DNA from: Shinella zoogloeoides
GTDB taxonomy: Bacteria; Pseudomonadota; Alphaproteobacteria; Rhizobiales; Rhizobiaceae
Assembly: GCF_020883495.1 (NCBI RefSeq)
Contig: NZ_CP086611.1
Location: 124,001 to 188,000, forward strand
DNA length: 64,000 bases
Direction: 5' to 3'
Shown: positions 8,268 through 16,962 of the stretch, piece after piece
Layout: every line of letters starts with the position of its first letter
How positions within the stretch are numbered: position 1 is the stretch's first letter
The notes under the pieces: generated by a model
Database searches by the model: none
What the model was told of the DNA's origin: nothing
What the model saw: only the letters and a program-made list of their open reading frames with translations
Program-made: the position numbers and the translations under genes

Positions 8268-9050
8268 ATGCGGATCGCCGCCCTCCAGATGCATGCCATC
8301 GCCGGCGACGGCGAAGCCAATCTCCAGCGTATCGCGGCGGCCGCCGCCGATGCCGCGGGCGGCGGCGCGACGCTGCTGATCGTGCCGGAACTTGCCGTCA
8401 CCGGCTACGGCGCGGGGGATGCCGCCTTTGCCCGCCTCGCCTCGCCGGCGACGGGCGACATTGCGGTGAGGCTCGGCGCCATCGCGCAGGACAATGGCAT
8501 CGCCATCGTCGCCGGCTTTGCCGAGCGGGAAGGCGCGCGGACCTATAACAGCGCGCTCTTCACCGACGGCATCGGCACCAATGCCGTCTACCGCAAGTCC
8601 CATCTCTACGGCGATTACGAGCGCGCCGTCTTCGAACCCGGCAGCCCCGCCTCGGTCATGGTGGAGCTTGGCGGCGTGCGCCTTGGCATGCTGATCTGCT
8701 ACGACGTGGAATTTCCGGAAAACGTGCGCCGGCTGGCGCTGGCCGGCGCCGACCTCGTCGTCGTCCCGACCGCCTTGCCGAAAGGCGCGTCCGGCACCTT
8801 CATCGCCAATCACATGATCCAGGTCCGCGCCTTCGAAAACCAGGTCTTCGTCGCCTATATCAACCATTGCGGCGCGGACGACCGCTTTGCCTATGCCGGC
8901 CTCTCGCGCATCGCCGCCCCGGACGGCAAGCTGCTGGCCGAGGCCCCGGCGGAGGGCGAGACCCTGCTGTTCGCGGCAATCCGCCCCGACGACTATGCGA
9001 CGTCCAGGGCGGAAAACACCTATCTCGTCGATCTCGGCCGGCCGGCCTGA
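8268..9050 (+). CDS. Carbon-nitrogen hydrolase (nitrilase superfamily amidase)
   Basis: A 260-residue cytosolic amidase of the nitrilase superfamily. The full catalytic triad is visible: Glu41 in VPELAVTGYG, Lys110 in YRKSHLYGDYE, and Cys144 in GMLICYDVEFPENVR. This family hydrolyses carboxamides, carbamoyl groups or nitriles; examples include N-carbamoylputrescine amidase and omega-amidase. The gene sits 7 bases after the last permease of a polyamine-type importer, so it probably acts on the imported compound. The exact substrate is unknown. It is convergent with the amidohydrolase gene. Confidence 0.92.
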   Translation: MRIAALQMHAIAGDGEANLQRIAAAAADAAGGGATLLIVPELAVTGYGAGDAAFARLASPATGDIAVRLGAIAQDNGIAIVAGFAEREGARTYNSALFTDGIGTNAVYRKSHLYGDYERAVFEPGSPASVMVELGGVRLGMLICYDVEFPENVRRLALAGADLVVVPTALPKGASGTFIANHMIQVRAFENQVFVAYINHCGADDRFAYAGLSRIAAPDGKLLAEAPAEGETLLFAAIRPDDYATSRAENTYLVDLGRPA

Positions 9051-9060
9051 CCGTCAGGCC
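9044..9060. terminator. Small bidirectional hairpin between convergent genes
   Basis: GGCCTGA, a 3-base loop CCG, then TCAGGCC. The stop codons of both convergent genes lie inside the arms. There is no T-run on either side, so it may act as a transcription-end or RNA-protection hairpin. Confidence 0.45.
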
Positions 9061-10724
9061 TGATAGGTGACCCGGCCGTCGCAGATCGTGGTGACGGGGC
9101 GGATTTTTGCGAGATCGGCGAAATCGGCGGCCTCCACATCGGCCGAAAGCACGACGATATCGGCGAGATAGCCGGGTTTCAGCATGCCCTTGCGATCCTC
9201 CATGAACTCCACCCACGCGCCGTTCTTCGTATAGGCGGCCAGCGTCTCGTGCAGGGAGAGCCTTTCGTCCTTCATACCGTCCTTCCAGACCGCGCGGGTC
9301 ATGGCGCATTCGATGCAATGCATCGGGTCGAGCGGTGAGACCGGCCAGTCGGTGGCGAACACGATGGGCGCGCCGGCATCGGTCAGCGTGCGCCAGGCGA
9401 ATGCATAGGGCCAGCGCTCCTCGCCGATATAGGAGAGGTAGGGTTCGAGCGGCAGGCCGGCGCTGCCCGGCGGGTGGGTCGGCTGCATGGAGGCGACGGT
9501 GCCGAGCTGCTTGAAGCGCGGAATATCGTCCGGATGCACGACCTCGATATGCTCGATGCGGTTGCGGCTGTCGCGCTTGCCATTGGCCTTGATGGCGGCT
9601 TCGTAGCCGTTCAGCACCATGCGTACCGCGCCGTCGCCGATGGCATGCACGGCGACCGGCAGGCCGAGCCTGTCGGCGGTTATGGCGATGGCGTCGAAGC
9701 TTTCCTGCGAGAACAGCGGGTCACCCTTCCAGCCGGGCTGGTGGCTGTAGTCGTCGACAAAGACGGCCGTGCCGGATTCCGTCACGCCGTCCATGAAGAG
9801 CTTTACGAAATCCGAACGCAGACGATCCGTGTTGAAGCGCTCGCGCCACGCCGCCGCCTTGGCCTCGATATCGGAGAGCGGCATGAAGTTCTTCATGTGG
9901 AAGGGCATGCGCACGCGCACCGGAAGACCGGCGGTCTTCTCGATCTCGTCCAGCATTTCGAGCTGGTAGAGGCTGCCGTCCATGTTCTGCAGCGAGGTGA
10001 TGCCGAGCGAGGCGACATAGGCGAGACCCTCCTTGAGAATCTCGATATCGGCGGCGCGCTCCTCGGCCGTCACATGCTCCGGGTCGCCGCCCGTGCCGAC
10101 GCCGAGCATTTCGCGCCCGCCCGTTTCGCTGAGCGCCGAGACGGGGCGGATGGCGTTGCTCTCGCGCAGCTCCCCGTTGGCCAGCCCGTCCTCGCCCATG
10201 ACGATCTCGTTGCCGATGCCGACATCGCGGCCTTCGAGGATGCCGCCCATCTTCAGCGCCAGCGTGTTGGCCCAGGCGGTGTGATGGTCCGGCGCGAAGA
10301 TCAGCACGGCGCGATCCGGCAGGATGCGGTCGAGATGGTGGCGCGTCACGCGCTCGTCGTCGGAAAGGATCGTGTAGTCGGCATGCTGGGCGATCAGCAC
10401 CGCGCGGTCGGGATAATCGGCGGCATAGGTCGTCAGCGCCGCCGAGAGCGCGTCGAAACCCTTCACGCCCATCAGCGAAAGCTCGCGCAGTTCCGCCGAA
10501 CCGCCGAAGATGTGCATATGCGCTTCGTTGAAGCCCGGCAGCACCGTCGCCCCCTTCGCGTCGATCACATGGGTGTCGGGGCCGCTATAGGCGTCGATCT
10601 GCGCTTCGGACCCGACGGCCAGGATGCGGTTGCCGGAAACGGCGAGCGCGGCGGCACGCGGATTGGCGTCGTCCATGGTCAGCACCCGCGCATTGCGGAT
10701 GATGAAGCTCGCTTCGGTCTGCAT
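9054..10724 (-). CDS. YtcJ-like amidohydrolase
   Basis: A 556-residue metal-dependent amidohydrolase of the YtcJ/amidohydrolase-3 family. The early metal motif HMH is seen in GFNEAHMHIFGG. Further metal-ligand regions are VAVHAIGDGAVRMVLNGYEAA, RIEHIEVVHPDD and FATDWPVSPLDP. It has the usual beta-sandwich ends (ILAVGSEAQIDAY and LADIVVLSADVEAA). These enzymes hydrolyse amide or cyclic amide bonds; the substrate is unknown. It starts 15 bases after the serine hydrolase and ends the operon of the second polyamine-type importer, which suggests processing of that importer's substrate. Confidence 0.92.
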   Translation of the reverse strand: MQTEASFIIRNARVLTMDDANPRAAALAVSGNRILAVGSEAQIDAYSGPDTHVIDAKGATVLPGFNEAHMHIFGGSAELRELSLMGVKGFDALSAALTTYAADYPDRAVLIAQHADYTILSDDERVTRHHLDRILPDRAVLIFAPDHHTAWANTLALKMGGILEGRDVGIGNEIVMGEDGLANGELRESNAIRPVSALSETGGREMLGVGTGGDPEHVTAEERAADIEILKEGLAYVASLGITSLQNMDGSLYQLEMLDEIEKTAGLPVRVRMPFHMKNFMPLSDIEAKAAAWRERFNTDRLRSDFVKLFMDGVTESGTAVFVDDYSHQPGWKGDPLFSQESFDAIAITADRLGLPVAVHAIGDGAVRMVLNGYEAAIKANGKRDSRNRIEHIEVVHPDDIPRFKQLGTVASMQPTHPPGSAGLPLEPYLSYIGEERWPYAFAWRTLTDAGAPIVFATDWPVSPLDPMHCIECAMTRAVWKDGMKDERLSLHETLAAYTKNGAWVEFMEDRKGMLKPGYLADIVVLSADVEAADFADLAKIRPVTTICDGRVTYQA

Positions 10725-10739
10725 GGTGTCTTCCTCGCG

Positions 10740-11921
10740 TCAGATGGCCCGGCCGCAGAGCGCCCGGAAGAAGGTGAAGTTGTCCTGGTTCTCCTCGTCG
10801 CCGAGCGGTTCCGGCTGGGAGGAGAGCTTGACGATGACCGTCTCGGTGCTGGGATCGACATAGAGCCATTGGCCGTGGATGCCGATAGCACAAAAGGCGT
10901 GGTCGGCCTCGCCGGACTGATACCACTGGCTGCGGTAGCGCCCGTTCGGCAGGTCGACATTGCGGCCCTCTCGCCAGGCTTCCCGGTCGCCGTTCTCCTG
11001 CATGTCGCGGATCCAGCCTTCGGGCACGATCTGCCTTCCATTGCGGACGCCGTGGTTGCGCAGCAGTTCTCCGAGGCGGGCAAGGTCGCGTGCCGTCATG
11101 GAGACGCCGCCGGCCGTGCGCGGCGTGCCGATGGCGTCCACCGTGATATCGGCATTGCCCTTCGCGCCCATCGGCTTCCAGAGAAGATCGGATGCAAGAT
11201 CGGCGAAGCGTGCGCCGGTGGCGCGCTCGATGACGACGCCGAGGAGGTCCGCATTGGGGGAGGCGTAGTAGAACGGCCCGCCATGCGGTCGCTCGGCCTT
11301 CTGGAGTGTCAGGAGGAAGGAGGCGAGCGTTTCCGGCTCGGCGTCCTTCATCAGCGGGTTCCACAGCATGGCGCGGCGGTAGCGCGCGAATGCGCCGTAG
11401 GGATCGAGATAGGCTTCCTCGAAATCGAGGCTGACGCGCATGTCCAGCACGTCGCGATAGGTGCAGTCGCCGTAGACGCTGCCCTTGGCTTCCGGCAGGT
11501 AATCGGTCACCGGCCGGTCGGGGTCGAGAAGGCCCTCGGTCTCCAGGATGCCGGAGACGACCGCCGTCAGCGACTTGGAAATCGAGAAGACGAGATGCGG
11601 CGCATTCGGATCGGCATGCGGCGCATAATATTCTGCGACGATCTCGCCCCGCCGCATCATGACGAAGGCGTCGGTATGGGCGAAGTCGAGGAAGGCGCGG
11701 GCGGTCGGCGCGCCCGCAAGGCCGGTCTCCATCGTCGCATCGAGGAAGGCGGCGCTTTCCAGCGGCGTTTCGGCCGCCGCGACTTCGGCGGCGATCACGG
11801 CGGTCGGCACGAGGTCGCGCACGTTCTGGAAGGTCCAGCGGCTGTAGGGGGCGGTGCGCCAGTTGGCGAGGGTCACGTCGGCGCGGGCGAAGCCGTGCCT
11901 GTCCTTGAAAGTCCTGATCAT
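10740..11921 (-). CDS. Serine hydrolase of the beta-lactamase/class C family
   Basis: A 393-residue member of the beta-lactamase-related (AmpC/DD-peptidase fold) family. The SxxK motif is SISK at residues 113-116, and YASPN in PFYYASPNADLL is the Tyr-containing second motif. No signal peptide is seen, so it is probably a cytosolic esterase or amidase rather than an antibiotic-resistance enzyme. The start MIRTF at 11921 is chosen because an upstream ATG at 11951 falls inside the loop of a hairpin. It lies between the importer and the amidohydrolase. The substrate is unknown. Confidence 0.85.
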   Translation of the reverse strand: MIRTFKDRHGFARADVTLANWRTAPYSRWTFQNVRDLVPTAVIAAEVAAAETPLESAAFLDATMETGLAGAPTARAFLDFAHTDAFVMMRRGEIVAEYYAPHADPNAPHLVFSISKSLTAVVSGILETEGLLDPDRPVTDYLPEAKGSVYGDCTYRDVLDMRVSLDFEEAYLDPYGAFARYRRAMLWNPLMKDAEPETLASFLLTLQKAERPHGGPFYYASPNADLLGVVIERATGARFADLASDLLWKPMGAKGNADITVDAIGTPRTAGGVSMTARDLARLGELLRNHGVRNGRQIVPEGWIRDMQENGDREAWREGRNVDLPNGRYRSQWYQSGEADHAFCAIGIHGQWLYVDPSTETVIVKLSSQPEPLGDEENQDNFTFFRALCGRAI

Positions 11922-11938
11922 GAAAAATCCAGCCGAAG

Positions 11939-11965
11939 CGCGGGAAGGCATGGAGCCTTCCCGCG
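11939..11965 (-). terminator. Stem-loop after binding-protein gene (system 2)
   Basis: A perfect 10-bp stem, CGCGGGAAGG paired with CCTTCCCGCG, around a 7-base loop. It lies between the binding-protein stop and the hydrolase start. On the minus strand a short T-run follows about 12 bases later, so partial termination is plausible. It would let the hydrolases be expressed below the binding protein. Confidence 0.6.
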
Positions 11966-11999
11966 TCGGGCCGTCCTCATCTTGCGCGGGCGATGCCGC

Positions 12000-13040
12000 T
12001 TATTTCTGCAGTTCGGTCCAGATCTTGGTGTAGAGCTGCTGTGTCTCCGGCTCGCAGCTCAGCAGGAACTCGCCGGCCTTGGCGAATTCTTCCGGGATGA
12101 CGAGTTCCGGCGCGGACTGCATCTCGGGCGGCAGGAACTTTTCCGAACCCTTGATGCCGTTGGAATATTTCGCGAAGGCGGAGATCATCGCGGCGTTTTC
12201 CGGGTCCATGATGAAGTTCATGAACAGCTTGGCGTTGTCGGTGTTCTTGGCGTCCTTCAGGATCGCGACGCTATCCATGAAGATGGGGAAGCCTTCCTTC
12301 GGATGGCCGAACTTGATGTCCGCGTTCTTCAGGCGCGAGCGCATGATGGCGCCGTTCCAGTAGTAGACGGCCGAGTAGTCGCCGGCGGGGAACTTCTCCG
12401 TCACGGAATAGTCCATGGCGAGCCATTTCGTCTTGGCCTGGACGAGCTGGTCACGCACCTTGCGCAGGATGTCCTTGTCCATCGTGCACCAGTCGCCGCC
12501 GAAATACTTGATCGTGGCGAAGAGCACGTCGTTCATTTCCGGCGCGACGTTGATCTTGCCGACCAGCTCTTCCGGCGGGTCGAGGAAGATGGCGGAGGTG
12601 TTGATGTCGCCCTTGTAGACGGAGGTGTTGACGCCGATGCCCGTCAGGCCCCAGAGCCACGGAACGCTGTAGTGGCGACCCGGATCCCACGGCACGTCCA
12701 CCCAGCGCTCGTCGACATTCTTGAAGTTTTCGAGCTGGTCCGGCCGCGATTCCAGCAGCAGGCCTTCCTTGACCCAGATCTGGAGGTAGTTGGCCGAGGG
12801 CACGACGATGTCGAAGCCGTGGCCGCCGGCGCGAACCTTGGCGAGCGCCGTGTCGTTGGAATCGTAGTCGGTGATCGTGACCTTGACGTCGAATTCTTTC
12901 TCGAACTTCTTGATGAGTTCCGGGCTGGTATAGTCGCCCCAGTTGTAGATGTTGAGTTCGCCTGCCGCCGAGGCGGTGCCGGCAAGGGCCAGCACGCCAA
13001 CGGCCGCCATCGCCGTCGTGGTCATCCATTTCATTGTCAT
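12000..13040 (-). CDS. ABC importer periplasmic binding protein, PotD/PotF type (system 2)
   Basis: A 346-residue solute-binding protein with a Sec signal peptide (hydrophobic TAMAAVGVLALAGTASA then cleavage before AGELN). The mature start LNIYNWGDYTSPELIKKFE is the hallmark of the spermidine/putrescine-binding group. The acidic and aromatic residues that bind polyamines cannot be confirmed by eye. It follows the permeases of the same operon after 22 bases and is followed by a strong stem-loop. Confidence 0.93.
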   Translation of the reverse strand: MTMKWMTTTAMAAVGVLALAGTASAAGELNIYNWGDYTSPELIKKFEKEFDVKVTITDYDSNDTALAKVRAGGHGFDIVVPSANYLQIWVKEGLLLESRPDQLENFKNVDERWVDVPWDPGRHYSVPWLWGLTGIGVNTSVYKGDINTSAIFLDPPEELVGKINVAPEMNDVLFATIKYFGGDWCTMDKDILRKVRDQLVQAKTKWLAMDYSVTEKFPAGDYSAVYYWNGAIMRSRLKNADIKFGHPKEGFPIFMDSVAILKDAKNTDNAKLFMNFIMDPENAAMISAFAKYSNGIKGSEKFLPPEMQSAPELVIPEEFAKAGEFLLSCEPETQQLYTKIWTELQK

Positions 13041-13062
13041 TCTCTGTTCCTCTCTGTGATGG

Positions 13063-13866
13063 TCACTGTTTTTTTCTATTGATGAAGAAGAAGATCACGA
13101 CCAGCGCGGTGGACAGCGCCAGGAAGACGGTCGCGATCGCGTTGATCTCGGGCGATGTCTCGCGCCGGAGCTGGCCGAGCATGTAGGTCGGCAGCGTGTC
13201 CTGCCCGCCGGATTTCACGAATTCCGTGATAACGACGTCGTCCAGCGAGATGACGAAGGCCAGCATGAAGCCGGCGATGATCGCCGGGCGCAGCAGCGGC
13301 AGGGTGACATAGCGGAACGCCTGCCAGGACGACGCATAGAGATCGGCCGCCGCCCGCTCCAGCGTCAGGTCCATGCTTTCGAGGCGGGCGCGGATCGGCA
13401 GGTAGGCGAAGGGAATGCAGAAGGCCGTGTGGGCGGCGATCAGGTAGCCGAGGCCCGAATAGCCGGTCCAGACCTTGACGCGCGAGAAGACGATCAGCAG
13501 CGCCACGGCCGTCACGATTTCCGGCACCATGAGCGGCTGGTTGATGAGCGCGTATTTGAAGGTCAGGCCGCGATAGGGCCTGGTGCGGGTCGTGGCGAGC
13601 GCCGCCATCGTGGCCGCGACAGTTGCGATGAGCGCCGCCCAGGTCGCGATGACCAGCGAGCGGATCGCCGCGTCCTGAACGGCGTCGTTCTGCCAGGCCG
13701 CCGCGAACCAGCGGGTGGAGAAGCCACCCCAGCGCGAGAGCGATTCCGCCCCGTTGAAGGAATAGATGACCAGCGCGGCGATCGGCAGATAGAGCGCGAA
13801 GAAGGTGAAGAGCGTGATGAAGCCGAAGCCGGGTTGGGCGCGGATGTCGAAGCGCGATCTACGCAT
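13063..13866 (-). CDS. ABC importer permease, PotC/PotI-like (system 2)
   Basis: A 267-residue permease with about six membrane helices and the EAA-type loop ERAAADLYASSWQAFRYVTL. FVISLDDVVITEFVKSGG is characteristic of PotC/PotI. The ATG at 13866 is preferred over a GTG three codons upstream because GGAGG lies 8 bases before it. It overlaps the end of the preceding permease by 8 bases. Confidence 0.93.
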   Translation of the reverse strand: MRRSRFDIRAQPGFGFITLFTFFALYLPIAALVIYSFNGAESLSRWGGFSTRWFAAAWQNDAVQDAAIRSLVIATWAALIATVAATMAALATTRTRPYRGLTFKYALINQPLMVPEIVTAVALLIVFSRVKVWTGYSGLGYLIAAHTAFCIPFAYLPIRARLESMDLTLERAAADLYASSWQAFRYVTLPLLRPAIIAGFMLAFVISLDDVVITEFVKSGGQDTLPTYMLGQLRRETSPEINAIATVFLALSTALVVIFFFINRKKQ

Positions 13867-14782
13867 GGCCGGCACCTCCGCGCGAGGCGTTTTTCACATA
13901 GAAGATCAGCGCGATCATCACCAGCGCCATCAGGGTGATGGACATGGCTGCCCCGAGTGGCCAGTTGCGGCCCGAGCCGAACTGCATCTCGATGAGGTTG
14001 CCGAGCATCATATTCTTGCCGCCGCCGAGCACGCGCGGAATGACATAGGCGCCGAGCGAGGGGATGAAGACGAGGATCGAGCCGGCGATGAGGCCTGGCT
14101 TCACCAGCGGAATGACGATGCGCCAAAGGACCTGGAAGCGTGTCGCATAGAGGTCGTATCCCGCCTCCACCAGCCGGAAATCGAGTTTCTCGATGGAGGC
14201 GTAGAGCGGCAGCACCATGAGCGGCAGGTAGACATAGGTCATGCCGAGCAGGTTGGCGGTGTCCGTATACATGATCTGCAGCGGCTGCTTGATGATGCCG
14301 AGCCAGAGCAGGGCATTGTTCAGGAGGCCTTCGTTGCGGATGACCTGCTGCATCGCGAAGGCGCGGATGAGAAGGTTGGTCCAGAACGGGATCGTGACCA
14401 GGAAAACCCAGACTTCACGCGTGTGCTGCGGGCGGGTGGCGATGAAATAGGCGGTGGGGAAGCCGAGGATCAGGGTGAAGAGCGTCGTGAAGAAGGAAAG
14501 CTGGAGCGAGCGCCAGATGATGGAGAGATGGGCGTCGGCCAGCCCCAGCGTGTCGTCGAAGATGTCGCGCTGGAAGAGCACCGAGGTCCAGCCGTCGAGC
14601 GAGAATTCCCCAAACTTGACGTCGCCGTAGTCGCCCTTCGCCATGAAGGAATAGAACAGCATGACGAAAAGCGGGCCGACGGCGGCGCAGAAGATGATGA
14701 GCAGAGCCGGCGCGCTGAGCAGCCAGCGGGAGCGGATATCCTTTTTTTGTGCCGCGAGGGCGGCTTCCTGTGCGCCGCTCAT
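13859..14782 (-). CDS. ABC importer permease, PotB/PotH-like (system 2)
   Basis: A 307-residue inner-membrane permease. A cytosolic N-terminus (MSGAQEAALAAQKKD) precedes the first helix. The motif VYLPLMVLPLYASIEKLD and the loop EAGYDLYATRFQVLWRIVIP are typical of PotB/PotH. The start at 14782 lies 2 bases after the ATPase stop; the longer open frame upstream is a shadow. It forms the channel with the next permease. Confidence 0.93.
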   Translation of the reverse strand: MSGAQEAALAAQKKDIRSRWLLSAPALLIIFCAAVGPLFVMLFYSFMAKGDYGDVKFGEFSLDGWTSVLFQRDIFDDTLGLADAHLSIIWRSLQLSFFTTLFTLILGFPTAYFIATRPQHTREVWVFLVTIPFWTNLLIRAFAMQQVIRNEGLLNNALLWLGIIKQPLQIMYTDTANLLGMTYVYLPLMVLPLYASIEKLDFRLVEAGYDLYATRFQVLWRIVIPLVKPGLIAGSILVFIPSLGAYVIPRVLGGGKNMMLGNLIEMQFGSGRNWPLGAAMSITLMALVMIALIFYVKNASRGGAGHA

Positions 14783-14784
14783 CG

Positions 14785-15885
14785 TCAGTCCCTCAGAATC
14801 TGGGCGACATCGTCGCTGAAGGTGATGCCGATCGGGTCGTCCTTGGCAAAGCCGCAATGGCCGCTGCGGGCGTTCTGCTGGCGCACGGTGAAGGCCGTGC
14901 CGTCATCGAGGCGGACGTGGAAATGGGTGTCGGTGCCCAGATAGACGATCTCGCGAACGGTGCCGCGCAGGAGCGAGGCGGACGAGGGCGCGCCGGCCTG
15001 GGCGTGCTCGGGACGGACGACCACGGTGACCTTGCCGCTCGGCGTGAGATCGGCCGGGAAGGTCGCGGGAATTTCGGCGCCCGAGGAGAGGCGCACGCGC
15101 GCCCTGTCGCCGGAGACCGAGACCACCTCGGCCTCGAGGAAATTCGTTTCGCCGATGAAGTCTGCGACGAAGCGTTCGGCCGGGCGGTCGTAGATATCCC
15201 AGGGCGAGCCGACCTGCCGCACAGTGCCCGTCGACATGACGGCGATGCGGTCGGACATGGTGAGCGCTTCTTCCTGGTCGTGGGTGACGAAGACGAAGGT
15301 GATGCCGGTTTCGAGCTGCAGGCGCTTCAACTCCATCTGCATGGACTTGCGCAGCTTCAGGTCGAGGGCGGAGAGCGGCTCGTCGAGCAGCAGAACCTTC
15401 GGGCGGGGCGCAAGCGCGCGGGCGAGGGCCACGCGCTGCTGCTGGCCGCCGGAAAGCTGCGTCACCGGGTTGTCGCCGCGCCCTTCCAGATGCACGAGCT
15501 TCAGCATGTCCTTGATGACGCCGTCGATCTCCGCCTTCGGCTTGCCCAGCATCTTGAGGCCGAACCCGATATTCTCGGCGACCGTAAGATGCGGGAAGAG
15601 CGCGTAGTTCTGGAAGACGGTGTTGACGGGGCGCTGGTTCGGCAGAAGGCGGGAAATGTCCGTGCCGTCGAGCAGGACCTGTCCCTCCGTCGGCAGCTCG
15701 AAGCCGGCGATCATCCGCAAGAGTGTGGTCTTGCCGCAGCCCGAGGGGCCGAGAAGGGTGAAGAATTCGTTCGGGCGGATATCCAGCGTCACATCGTTGA
15801 CGGCCTGGAAATGGCCGAACCATTTCTGGATGCCATGCATGCCGATGGCACCGCCATGGGCCGCGCTCGTGCGGGTCTCAGTCAT
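14785..15885 (-). CDS. ABC importer ATP-binding subunit, PotA/PotG-like (system 2)
   Basis: A 366-residue ATPase, first gene of the system 2 operon. Walker [12 protein letters not shown], signature [15 protein letters not shown], Walker [13 protein letters not shown] and the His switch [11 protein letters not shown] are all intact. The C-terminal TOBE domain is about 100 residues. GGGGAA precedes the ATG. It is divergent from the GntR gene at 16141, which probably controls it. Confidence 0.95.
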   Translation of the reverse strand: MTETRTSAAHGGAIGMHGIQKWFGHFQAVNDVTLDIRPNEFFTLLGPSGCGKTTLLRMIAGFELPTEGQVLLDGTDISRLLPNQRPVNTVFQNYALFPHLTVAENIGFGLKMLGKPKAEIDGVIKDMLKLVHLEGRGDNPVTQLSGGQQQRVALARALAPRPKVLLLDEPLSALDLKLRKSMQMELKRLQLETGITFVFVTHDQEEALTMSDRIAVMSTGTVRQVGSPWDIYDRPAERFVADFIGETNFLEAEVVSVSGDRARVRLSSGAEIPATFPADLTPSGKVTVVVRPEHAQAGAPSSASLLRGTVREIVYLGTDTHFHVRLDDGTAFTVRQQNARSGHCGFAKDDPIGITFSDDVAQILRD

Positions 15886-16140
15886 CGGTTCCCCGTTTTT
15901 CGACCGGCGTCCGGGCGTGTTCCGCCCATGCCGCCGGCTGTTCCTGCCCGGCCGTCGATCACGGCTCTTATGGGATAGGCTTGTCTTGCTTATGCTTGCA
16001 GCAAATCATAATTTGATCAAATCTGTAAAGGGTGATTTTAGGCGTTGCGGATTTATCCGTCCTGCGTGCAAAGCCCTCGGAATTCAGCCCTGAGGCGATG
16101 CGCCGACATGGGCCGGTCCTGCAGACAGGAGGGTTTCAGC
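15886..16140. promoter_or_regulatory. Divergent promoter region with palindromic operator
   Basis: A 255-base region between the system 2 operon and its divergent GntR regulator. It contains a perfect 12-base palindrome ATTTGATCAAAT at 16011-16022 inside an AT-rich patch (about 15995-16035). This is a natural candidate operator for a GntR/FCD dimer. Confidence 0.5.
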
Positions 16141-16827
16141 ATGCTGGTCGCAACCGGCCGGGAGACATCCGAGTCCGTCAAGCAGTGGGTCTACCGCGTG
16201 CTGCGGCGAGGCATCATGGCGGGCGGCTTCGAGCCCGGCGAACCCGTCACGATCAACGGCCTTGCCGAAACGCTCGGCGTCAGCGCCATGCCGGTGCGCG
16301 AGGCCCTGCACCGGCTGGTCTCCGAGGGGGCGCTGGAGCTTCTGGACAATCGCCGCGTCCGCGTGCCGGACCTCGACGCCGAGGGGTTCGAGGAGGTGCT
16401 GGAGGCGCGTGTCGCGCTGGAGACCCGGGCGGCCGAACGCGCCTTGCCCTTTATCGACGACCTCTACCTCGCCCGGCTGCGCGCCCTCGACGGGCTGGCG
16501 GACCAGGCGCTCGCCGCGCGCGATTTCGGGCGGCTGGTGGAGGCGAATTTCGATTTCCACCGCTGCCTCTACACGGCGCGGCCGGGCATGGTGACCCTGC
16601 CGCTCATCGAATCCCTCTGGCTGCGCCTCGGCCCCTTCATGCGCCGGGCCGGCGAGACCCTGTCGCAGACCTATCAGGTCGACCGTCATGCCGAGGCGCT
16701 GGCCGCCATCCTCGCGCGGGACGCGGAAGCCCTGAAGGCTGCCATCGCCGCCGATATCCGCGACGGCACGGGGCACCTCGGCCGCGGCCATTTCGAACGG
16801 GTCGCGGCGCTCGGAAGGGTCGGCTGA
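16141..16827 (+). CDS. GntR-family (FCD domain) transcriptional regulator
   Basis: A 228-residue regulator. The N-terminal winged helix includes INGLAETLGVSAMPVREALH (about residues 38-57). A helical FCD ligand-binding domain follows, with conserved pieces such as LEARVALETRAAERA and FDFHRCLYTA. The start at 16141 has GGAGGG about 7 bases upstream, and the longer frame to 16045 lacks one. FCD regulators usually sense small carboxylates or amino-acid-derived metabolites. Divergent orientation suggests it regulates the system 2 importer and hydrolases. Confidence 0.92.
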   Translation: MLVATGRETSESVKQWVYRVLRRGIMAGGFEPGEPVTINGLAETLGVSAMPVREALHRLVSEGALELLDNRRVRVPDLDAEGFEEVLEARVALETRAAERALPFIDDLYLARLRALDGLADQALAARDFGRLVEANFDFHRCLYTARPGMVTLPLIESLWLRLGPFMRRAGETLSQTYQVDRHAEALAAILARDAEALKAAIAADIRDGTGHLGRGHFERVAALGRVG

Positions 16828-16962
16828 ACGGATGGCCGCCATGGTCGTCCCGAATGCAAAGAATTTTTATGGATTTTGGAGACTGTAGCAGCCTCTTCCT
16901 TACGAAACCGGCCGGCGGCAGGCATCATTCGGGCCATGCCGGTTCACGAAGGAAGGCTTGCC

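Noticed and set aside
11922..11951. An upstream ATG at 11951 as the serine hydrolase start
   Set aside because: It has a purine-rich site before it, but both that site and the ATG lie within the 10-bp hairpin 11939-11965. The in-frame ATG at 11921 is more plausible.
9474..13082. A 1202-codon open frame on the plus strand
   Set aside because: It runs antisense through the amidohydrolase, the serine hydrolase and the binding-protein gene, which have clear domains. The frame is open only because of high GC; its translation shows no domain.
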